A stretch of DNA of 9,369 bases from Porphyromonadaceae bacterium UBA2720 (GTDB taxonomy: Bacteria > Bacteroidota > Bacteroidia > Bacteroidales > Muribaculaceae): the NCBI GenBank assembly GCA_002353885.1, contig DEKO01000160.1:3548-12916 (forward strand). The letters are read 5' to 3'. Made by a program: the position numbers and the translations under genes. The notes under the pieces were generated by a model that was not told the DNA's origin, did no database searches, and saw only the letters and a list, made by a program, of their open reading frames with translations. Shown here one piece after another: positions 1 through 4,984 of the stretch; position 1 is the first letter of the stretch; each line of letters begins with the position of its first letter.

Positions 1-61
1 GCCCTTCGGGCTCCCGTTCGGTCGCGAGCACTTCGTAGTTATCACAGATTTAGAAAGATAT

Positions 62-89
62 TATTCTGTGTATTCTGTGTATTCTGTGT
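62..89. repeat. 9-bp tandem repeat, three copies
   Basis: The unit TATTCTGTG occurs three times head to tail (62-70, 71-79, 80-88) with a partial fourth start. A single CACAGA at 43-48 is the inverted partner of the TCTGTG core, so the first copy could also pair with it. Seen directly. CACAGA/TCTGTG-rich intergenic repeats are, from general knowledge, frequent in Bacteroidota and some other phyla. The role is unknown. Nothing suggests a coding function. Confidence 0.85.
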
Positions 90-97
90 GAGATTTC

Positions 98-110
98 ACT
101 GCCAGGCAGT
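98..110. repeat. Perfect 13-bp palindrome
   Basis: ACTGCC and GGCAGT are exact reverse complements around a single central A. The palindrome lies between the 9-bp tandem repeat and the GC-rich hairpin upstream of the first gene. It could be a protein-binding site or the end of an interspersed intergenic repeat. The sequence alone does not decide. Confidence 0.6.
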
Positions 111-130
111 TGTAGGGACAGCTCCCCTTT

Positions 131-144
131 CCCCTTGAGAGGGG
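131..144. repeat. GC-rich hairpin in the leader of the first gene
   Basis: CCCCT (131-135) and AGGGG (140-144) form a perfect 5-bp stem with a TGAG loop. Further C-runs (124-127) and G-runs (147-151) outside it allow a longer imperfect fold. It lies 35 bp before the first start codon and has no T-tract after it, so it is not a clear intrinsic terminator. It resembles GC-rich intergenic repeats that I recall from other Bacteroidota genomes. It could fold in the 5' leader of the downstream mRNA if transcription begins upstream. Confidence 0.5.
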
Positions 145-178
145 CCGGGGGTGAGGCTTTAAATAGCTTACTGCAAAC

Positions 179-1459
179 ATGAACATCAATTTATTCAAGA
201 AATCGTTGCGTTATGTCTATCTGCACGGCTGGCTATATCGCCGCATCGACAAGACACACAGGCGCCGCATCAACAACATCAAGTCGCGTGGCACCGAGGT
301 GCGTGTGGTGTTCATGGCCATGAGCGTGAGCATGTGGCGCTATCAACACCTCTATGAGCTGATGCGACTCGACCAGCACTTCAGCGCCACCATTGTGCTC
401 TCGCCCAGCATCGACTATGCCCCTGAGCAACAAGACCTTGATATTGAACGTCTGCGCAGCTACTTTGATGCCCGCGGCACGACATACATCGACTGGAACC
501 CAGCCGCCCCCTGCGATATCGGGCGCGAACTCGACCCCGACATCATCTTCTATCCCCAGCCCTATGAGCACCTGCTCGTGCCTCAGCACGACTGCACCAG
601 CCACTATGACCGCCTGTTGTGCTACTACCCATACGCCTTCTGGACATCAACAGGCAAGTGGAGCTATAACTTCCACTTCCACAATCTGGCATGGCGGCTA
701 TTTTACTCAACGACTTTGCACCTGGCCGAAGCGCAGAAGGAGGCTTGGAACCATGGCCGCAACGTGCGTGTGGTGGGCTATCCCAATGCCGACGACTATC
801 TGTGCGACCAGCACAGCGACGTCTGGAAGCCCCTGCCCGACGGGCTGCGCCGCAAGCGATTGATTTGGGCTCCTCACTACTCAATCGTGGCTGAATTTGG
901 GCTTGTGCCCAGGTCCAACTTCTTGGCTATGGCCGAAGGGATGCTGGCTCTGGCCCATGAACACCGCGACCACTTGCAGGTGGCCTTCAAGCCTCATCCG
1001 CGCCTGTTGACCAAGCTCTATCATCACCCCGACTGGGGCAAAGAGCGCACCGATGCCTACTATCAGTCGTGGGCCGACGGTGCCAACACACAGCTTGAGA
1101 CAGGCGACTTTATCGACCTGTTTATGACCAGCGACGCCATGGTGCACGACAGCGGATCGTTTGCTGTCGAATATCACTATTCGCAACGGCCTGTGATGTT
1201 TGTCGCACAAGACATGGCTCCCCTGCTGGAGACCCAGAGTGAGTTTGGCAAACTGGCTTACAGCCTACACTACCAGGGCAAGGGCATGGACGATGTCAAG
1301 CGGTTTGTCGAGCAGGTGGTGCTGGGTGGCGATGACCCATTGATGGCACAGCGCAAAGACTTCTTTACCCAACACCTTGTCCCGCCCCATGGCCAGACAG
1401 TGGCTCAAAATACAATGGACGAGCTGAGACTAGCACTGACCGATGTGGCGCAAGACTGA
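179..1459 (+). CDS. CDP-glycerol glycerophosphotransferase-family protein
   Basis: Probably transfers glycerol-phosphate (or a related polyol-phosphate) from a CDP-linked donor to a surface glycan at the inner face of the cytoplasmic membrane. The family (TagB/TagF-like, Glyphos_transf) is known from teichoic acid synthesis, and members in Gram-negatives modify capsules or LPS. Family-like signals sit in the C-terminal half: WAPHYS at residues 230-235, FKPHP at 270-274, and DLFMTSDAMVHDSGSFAVEY at 313-332, which matches the family's sD.....D.SS....y signature. The 426-aa length fits a protein with only the transferase domain and no extra glycosyltransferase module. No signal peptide or membrane segment is obvious; the N-terminus (residues 1-37) is basic. 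An in-frame TAG at 164-166 makes the ATG at 179 the first possible ATG. No Shine-Dalgarno sequence is visible. Its 3' end overlaps the next gene by 17 bp, so the two are probably co-transcribed. The donor and acceptor are unknown. Confidence 0.75.
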   Translation: MNINLFKKSLRYVYLHGWLYRRIDKTHRRRINNIKSRGTEVRVVFMAMSVSMWRYQHLYELMRLDQHFSATIVLSPSIDYAPEQQDLDIERLRSYFDARGTTYIDWNPAAPCDIGRELDPDIIFYPQPYEHLLVPQHDCTSHYDRLLCYYPYAFWTSTGKWSYNFHFHNLAWRLFYSTTLHLAEAQKEAWNHGRNVRVVGYPNADDYLCDQHSDVWKPLPDGLRRKRLIWAPHYSIVAEFGLVPRSNFLAMAEGMLALAHEHRDHLQVAFKPHPRLLTKLYHHPDWGKERTDAYYQSWADGANTQLETGDFIDLFMTSDAMVHDSGSFAVEYHYSQRPVMFVAQDMAPLLETQSEFGKLAYSLHYQGKGMDDVKRFVEQVVLGGDDPLMAQRKDFFTQHLVPPHGQTVAQNTMDELRLALTDVAQD

Positions 1460-2561
1460 GATAGCATTATGCTTGCTGGCAGCGGCCGCGCTGTTGCTGG
1501 CTGGCTATGGCGGCTGGCTGGCACCATCGCGCCATGGCGCTCTGCCAGCACTGATGGCACTCGCCTACCCTATCGTGGTGGTCCTGTCGATGTTGCTGGC
1601 ACTGCTGTGGCTAGTCAGGCGCCGATGGGTCTTGGCTGTGACCCTGCTTGCCAGCCTGCTGGCGACATGGCCCAGCCTGAGGGCCAATTTCCCCATTGGT
1701 GCTGCAACTGCCGCAACCGACTCGACACAGATGTTCAGAGTGATGACCTATAATGTAGCCGCCTTCGACGACCATCGTTGGACCGACACCACACAGCTGC
1801 ATCCAGCCATGCAACTCATCCTGGACCAGGATGCCGACTTCGTGGTGATGCAACAGCCCAACACACGTGGTCGCGGAGCACTGGAGATGAAGTCGCTGGC
1901 CCGATGGGCACAGCAAGTGACATCACAGTACCCCTACTATTCGTTCAGCCGTCACGACGGGGTTGAAATCCTGTCGAAATATCCATTCAACGCCCAACCC
2001 ATCGGCGAGCTTCAGCAGAGCTATCGCTACTTCCCATACATCGTCAGCTGGTACCAGTATTATGCGTTCGACATCGCCATGCCCAACCATGAGCCGCTAC
2101 GCATCATCGGCTGCTACATGACATCTTTTCAACTCAGCCAGGGCGAGCGACAGGTGTTCGAACTCAATGGCAACCGACAGTGGCGCACGACACAACTCTA
2201 CGAAAAAATGCATGAGGCATTCGTTGCACGCGAGCATGCAGCCCAACTGGTCAGAGACACCATCGACGCCAGCTGCCCTAACGTGATTGTGTGCATGGAC
2301 CTGAACGATGTGCCACAATCCTATGCCTACCGCACCATTATGGGCCATGACATGAGGGACAGCTACCGCAGGAGCTCGCTGCCTCAAGCCACCTTCCACG
2401 ACCACAACATGCTGTTCCACATCGACCATATCCTGTATCGCGGTGCAATGGATGCTGTCGACTACAAGGTCATACACGACAACAGCAGCGACCACTATCC
2501 AGTGGTAGCCACATTTGAGTGGACTTCAGCCCCTACAACTGGCTCTTGTCGCCGGCGATGA
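1443..2561 (+). CDS. Membrane-anchored endonuclease/exonuclease/phosphatase (EEP) domain protein
   Basis: The family hydrolyses phosphodiester or phosphomonoester bonds in nucleic acids, phospholipids or inositol phosphates; the substrate here is unknown. Three hydrophobic segments (about residues 7-27, 34-59 and 63-79) precede an EEP domain at about 97-360, suggesting a membrane-tethered catalytic domain. Visible family motifs are MTYNV with N104, ILSKYPF at 176-182, CMDLNDVP with D286 and N288, HIDHIL with D328, and SDHYPV with D350 and H351. The usual metal-binding Glu of the LQE motif is Gln here (MQQ, Q138, codon CAG at 1854), and the usual HLQS motif reads YMTS, with Y225 at the His position. 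APE1-type members also carry Tyr near there, so the Gln is the stronger anomaly. Activity may be altered or lost. The start overlaps the previous gene by 17 bp (operon). A 12-residue tail after the domain runs into the oppositely oriented M16 gene. Confidence 0.85.
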   Translation: MWRKTEIALCLLAAAALLLAGYGGWLAPSRHGALPALMALAYPIVVVLSMLLALLWLVRRRWVLAVTLLASLLATWPSLRANFPIGAATAATDSTQMFRVMTYNVAAFDDHRWTDTTQLHPAMQLILDQDADFVVMQQPNTRGRGALEMKSLARWAQQVTSQYPYYSFSRHDGVEILSKYPFNAQPIGELQQSYRYFPYIVSWYQYYAFDIAMPNHEPLRIIGCYMTSFQLSQGERQVFELNGNRQWRTTQLYEKMHEAFVAREHAAQLVRDTIDASCPNVIVCMDLNDVPQSYAYRTIMGHDMRDSYRRSSLPQATFHDHNMLFHIDHILYRGAMDAVDYKVIHDNSSDHYPVVATFEWTSAPTTGSCRRR

Positions 2562-3822
2562 CGATGCGCAGTCGGTCCAAGTCGAGATAGGTCTGCGCCA
2601 CCTGTTGCAAACGCTGTGGAGTGATGTTGAGAATGGTTTCGATCTGACGATTAAAATACTCGGGATAAACGCCATAGAGCAGCGTCGAGGCCACATAGCT
2701 GGCGAGGCTGAAAGGTGTGTCGAGCGTCTTGACCTGATCGCTGAGCATGTACTGACGCACCAGGGCCAACTCGGCCTCGGGGATGAGCTGGTCGCGCAGA
2801 CGCTGCATCTCAAACTTGACCTCATCAATCAGCTGCCAGGTGTAGTGCACATCACACTCGGTCGTGACCCCGACAAAACCATCCTGCTCACGACCCGACA
2901 GAAATGCATTGATGCCATAAGTGTACCCCTTGTCCTCACGGATATTGCTCATCAACCGGCTGCCAAAATAGCCTCCCAAAACCGTACACAACACCCGCAA
3001 CGCCAAATAGTCGGGGTGATTGCGGCCGATAGCCTGGATGGCCATCGCAACAGCAGCCTGAATGGCTCCAGGCTTGTCAACAATGGAGAGCATCTCATCA
3101 GCTGGCTTGATGTTCCACGGCAGTGGAGCCACCTTGCTGTCATGCTCATCGTACCACTGCCCGAAAGCGTCGTCGGTAGCCTGCAGCATTTGCTCATTAA
3201 CCCGCCCCGCCAAGATGATGCAGCAATTGCTGGGATGATAATATTGGCGATAGAACTGCTTCAGGTCGCCGGTGGTGAGCTGCAACAGCCGATGAGGGTC
3301 AACATCGGCCACTAGTGGATGGCCCGCACCATAATATAAGCGCCGCAACTCGACGGCTGCCAGATACTTGACACGATCGCGCAAGGTGGCATAAGATGCC
3401 GCATAACGCTGTTTGTAGACCTCAAATTCCGATTCAGGAAACACGGCATGGGCCAAGCCATCGACCACCATGGGCAACAGACGAGGATAGCACTCGGTCA
3501 TCGACGACAACGACAACTGGCTCATCTGATCATGGCTCTGTGAGGTCTTCCATGCACCATAGTAGTCCAGTTGTTCAGCGATATCAAGGGCAGCATAGTG
3601 CTCCGAACCTTCAAGGCACATCTGCGAGGTCAGCATCGACAGTAACGGTTGGCTATCGTGCATGGTGCCACCAGCGACATAGACACTGAGTTGACACACC
3701 TCCTCATCACCGCCATCGACAATCCAGATGGGGATACCACACGACAGGGTCTGTTGCTGTGGGAAGTCGAGACGGATGTCAGCAAATGGAGTGATTCGGG
3801 GAGCTTGCGAACGGTCAGTCAT
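2533..3822 (-). CDS. M16-family (insulinase-like) protein lacking the zinc motif
   Basis: A 429-aa protein with the two-domain size of M16B peptidases. M16B enzymes often work as pairs of one catalytic and one non-catalytic subunit that clamp and cut unfolded peptides. The expected HxxEH segment aligns with MLTSQM at residues 63-68, so both zinc His and the catalytic Glu are replaced by Met, Gln and Ser. The C-terminal half keeps the family's signature, GSRLMSNIREDKGYTYG (287-303), with the Arg/Tyr residues used to hold substrate. It is therefore best read as the non-peptidase partner type. I chose the ATG at 3822 (MTDRSQ): it gives an 8-base ATGACTGA overlap with the kdsB stop and a normal length, whereas the upstream ATG at 3864 would add 14 residues inside kdsB. 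No signal peptide is seen. No catalytic M16 partner lies in this window. Its 3' end overlaps the convergent EEP gene by 29 bp. Confidence 0.85.
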   Translation of the reverse strand: MTDRSQAPRITPFADIRLDFPQQQTLSCGIPIWIVDGGDEEVCQLSVYVAGGTMHDSQPLLSMLTSQMCLEGSEHYAALDIAEQLDYYGAWKTSQSHDQMSQLSLSSMTECYPRLLPMVVDGLAHAVFPESEFEVYKQRYAASYATLRDRVKYLAAVELRRLYYGAGHPLVADVDPHRLLQLTTGDLKQFYRQYYHPSNCCIILAGRVNEQMLQATDDAFGQWYDEHDSKVAPLPWNIKPADEMLSIVDKPGAIQAAVAMAIQAIGRNHPDYLALRVLCTVLGGYFGSRLMSNIREDKGYTYGINAFLSGREQDGFVGVTTECDVHYTWQLIDEVKFEMQRLRDQLIPEAELALVRQYMLSDQVKTLDTPFSLASYVASTLLYGVYPEYFNRQIETILNITPQRLQQVAQTYLDLDRLRIVIAGDKSQL

Positions 3823-4582
3823 GACATTGAGATTTAAGAAACGCTTCAGCGCGAACCAGATCATCGGGAGTGTCGATGCCGATGGTCTGCAACTGAGTCA
3901 TTCCAACCTTGATGGTCAGGCCATTCTCGAGCCAGCGCAGCTGCTCAAGCGATTCGGCCAATTCAAGCGACGACTGTGGCAACTGGGTGATGTGCTCCAG
4001 CACCGAAGCACGATAGGCATACAACCCGATGTGCGCATAGTACTGATGCCTATGAGGCCACTGGGCCGGATCCACTCCTCTGAGATAAGGAATGACCGAA
4101 CGCGAGAAATACTTGGCACATCGATTGGCATCGATGACAACCTTGGGGGTGTTGGGATTAGCCAGAACCTCATACGATACATCGGCCGAGAAGGGGCGCA
4201 CTAGCGTAGCAATGTCAGTGGCCGTATCGTCAAAGCATGCCATCAACGCTTGCAATTGGCTAGCCTGAACAAAGGGTTCGTCACCCTGGATATTAATAAT
4301 CACATCGGCATCGGCCCCACAGTTGACATAGGCCTCCTGGCATCGATCGGTACCACTGCGATGCGCCGGACTAGTCATCACCGCCTTGCCACCAAATGCA
4401 GCAACAACATGAGCTATGCGCTCATCATCAGTTGCGACGACAACTGTGTCTAGCACCTTGGTCACCTGACGGTAAACACGCTCGATAACTGGCATGCCAC
4501 CCAGCATAGCAAGCGGCTTGCCGGGAAACCGGGTTGAGGCATAACGTGCCGGGATGATGCCAATAAACTTGAGAGAATTCAT
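3815..4582 (-). CDS. kdsB: 3-deoxy-manno-octulosonate cytidylyltransferase (CMP-Kdo synthetase)
   Basis: Activates Kdo with CTP to give CMP-Kdo and pyrophosphate, the donor for Kdo transfer to lipid A in LPS synthesis; cytoplasmic. Family signatures are clear: the N-terminal nucleotide-binding loop IIPARYASTRFPGKPL at residues 9-24, VATDDERI at 49-56, HRSGTDR at 74-80, NIQGDEPF at 97-104 with the likely Mg-binding D101, GLYAYR in the middle, and the C-terminal GIDTPDDL. The 255-aa length is normal for KdsB. The start is the ATG at 4582. A longer frame could begin at a TTG at 4609, but that codon lies inside the predicted -7 box, so it would not be in the mRNA. It is the first gene of a minus-strand pair; its last codons overlap the start of the M16-like gene (ATGACTGA), implying translational coupling. 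I see no missing residue and am confident of the identity. Confidence 0.97.
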   Translation of the reverse strand: MNSLKFIGIIPARYASTRFPGKPLAMLGGMPVIERVYRQVTKVLDTVVVATDDERIAHVVAAFGGKAVMTSPAHRSGTDRCQEAYVNCGADADVIINIQGDEPFVQASQLQALMACFDDTATDIATLVRPFSADVSYEVLANPNTPKVVIDANRCAKYFSRSVIPYLRGVDPAQWPHRHQYYAHIGLYAYRASVLEHITQLPQSSLELAESLEQLRWLENGLTIKVGMTQLQTIGIDTPDDLVRAEAFLKSQCHD

Positions 4583-4606
4583 AGATTTATGGATCAAATT
4601 TTTCGG

Positions 4607-4639
4607 CAAAATTACTGCAAGTTGAGTGAAAAAGCAAAA
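4607..4639 (-). promoter_or_regulatory. Predicted kdsB promoter (Bacteroidota type)
   Basis: On the minus strand, TAATTTTG (4614-4607) matches the Bacteroidota -7 consensus TAnnTTTG exactly. A TTTTG (4639-4635) lies 20 bp upstream, where the -33 TTTG element is expected. Transcription would start near 4600, leaving a leader of roughly 18 bases before the kdsB ATG at 4582. It would drive kdsB and the coupled M16-like gene. The consensus is established knowledge; use here is inferred. Confidence 0.7.
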
Positions 4640-4812
4640 CTTGTTTTGATTTTTCCAAAACGCAGCTTAAAAATGCGATTAAGCAAGAGCCATGCGAACT
4701 CGTTCGCTGATGGCCGAGCGTGAGCATTTTATCTAATTTCGAGGGTAACAGCCCTAAACATACTGCAAGTTAACTGAACTATAAAATATAAAACACAGTT
4801 TTGCGATTTTTT
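4613..4812. repeat. Imperfect direct duplication of the kdsB promoter segment
   Basis: TACTGCAAGTT occurs at 4613-4623 and again at 4761-4771. With the next bases, 16 of the first 18 positions agree. Both copies are followed, 30 and 37 bp on, by GTTTTG then ATTTTT (4643-4654 and 4798-4812, the second with an extra CG). The second copy keeps a degraded minus-strand -7 box, TATGTTTA (4762-4755), but its -33 element is lost. It looks like an old partial duplication of the promoter. Confidence 0.55.
4689..4714. repeat. Strong hairpin between the duplicated segments
   Basis: GCGAAC (4694-4699) and GTTCGC (4702-4707) pair around a 2-base centre. GCCAT (4689-4693) and ATGGC (4710-4714) extend the stem to 11 bp with a TG bulge (4708-4709). 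It is GC-rich in an AT-rich surround. No T-tract follows on either strand, so it is not a typical terminator. It could be an interspersed repeat, a binding site, or a leader structure of any transcript starting at the upstream duplicated promoter copy. Confidence 0.6.
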
Positions 4813-4874
4813 AATTCCGAGCACAACCTAATTAATACAAAATTACAGATTTTATTTAAGAAAAAGGCGACATA

Positions 4875-4909
4875 TGTGCAAAAATGTCAGTAACTTTGTC
4901 TTTTGCACA
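4875..4909. promoter_or_regulatory. 9-bp inverted repeat around the -7 box (candidate operator)
   Basis: TGTGCAAAA (4875-4883) and TTTTGCACA (4901-4909) are exact reverse complements separated by 17 bp. The dyad is centred at 4892, almost on the predicted -7 box TAACTTTG (4891-4898). The geometry suits a dimeric repressor or other regulator covering the promoter of the TPR gene. The predicted start of transcription falls in or just after the right arm, so an RNA hairpin is less likely. Pairing is seen directly; the operator role is inferred. Confidence 0.5.
4891..4898 (+). promoter_or_regulatory. Predicted -7 box for the TPR gene
   Basis: TAACTTTG matches TAnnTTTG exactly on the + strand. 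No TTG-type -33 element is present about 20 bp upstream (the sequence there is a purine-rich GGCGA run), so the promoter may be weak or need an activator. The leader to the ATG at 4981 would be about 75 bases. Confidence 0.5.
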
Positions 4910-4933
4910 ATCTTTGCAGATTAAAATTCAATT

Positions 4934-4984
4934 ATGTGCCATCAACGATGGCCATTACTTAACATCTCAAAATACAGTTCATGA
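4934..4984 (+). CDS. Possible 16-codon upstream ORF (leader peptide)
   Basis: An ATG at 4934 opens a frame for MCHQRWPLLNISKYSS that ends at TGA 4982-4984, overlapping the TPR start codon as ATGA. The overlap would allow translational coupling. A small hairpin, GCCAT (4938-4942) with ATGGC (4948-4952), lies inside it. No Shine-Dalgarno sequence precedes it, and a frame of this size can arise by chance. It has no run of one regulatory amino acid as in classical attenuators. Treat as tentative. Confidence 0.25.
   Translation: MCHQRWPLLNISKYSS

Larger units (their letters stand above)
4583..4980. other. Divergent intergenic region between kdsB and the TPR gene
   Basis: About 400 bp, clearly more AT-rich than the flanking genes. 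It carries outward-facing promoter signals for both genes, an imperfect duplication of the kdsB promoter segment (4613-4654 and 4761-4812), a strong hairpin (4689-4714), an inverted repeat around the rightward -7 box (4875-4909), and a possible short upstream ORF (4934-4984). I see no larger gene, tRNA or intrinsic terminator in it. Confidence 0.85.

Noticed and set aside
62..89. Tandem 9-bp repeat as a CRISPR array
   Set aside because: The units are contiguous with no spacers and are far too short for CRISPR repeats; no cas gene is present.
393..863. Overlapping + strand frame inside the glycerophosphotransferase-like gene
   Set aside because: The translation is Thr/Pro/Ser-rich low-complexity sequence, typical of an out-of-frame reading of a GC-richer gene, and the main frame has family motifs.
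2549..2558. Palindrome TCGCCGGCGA as a bidirectional terminator for the convergent genes
   Set aside because: It has no loop and no T-tract on either side, and it lies within both coding regions.
2515..3315. A 266-codon open frame on the + strand opposite the M16-like gene
   Set aside because: It is antisense to a gene with clear family motifs, its translation shows no recognisable domain, and it begins inside the EEP gene. It is best explained by codon bias of the minus-strand gene.
3823..3864. Longer N-terminus of the M16-like protein from the ATG at 3864
   Set aside because: It lies wholly within kdsB coding sequence and would create a 50-bp overlap. The ATG at 3822 gives a typical coupled overlap and normal length.
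4583..4609. Longer KdsB from a TTG at 4609
   Set aside because: That codon falls inside the predicted -7 box, and KdsB proteins normally begin just before the IIPARY loop, as given by the ATG at 4582.
4838..4845. Another minus-strand TAATTTTG box
   Set aside because: No -33 TTG element lies about 20 bp upstream of it, it is more than 250 bp from kdsB, and the surrounding sequence is AT-rich enough to give such a match by chance.
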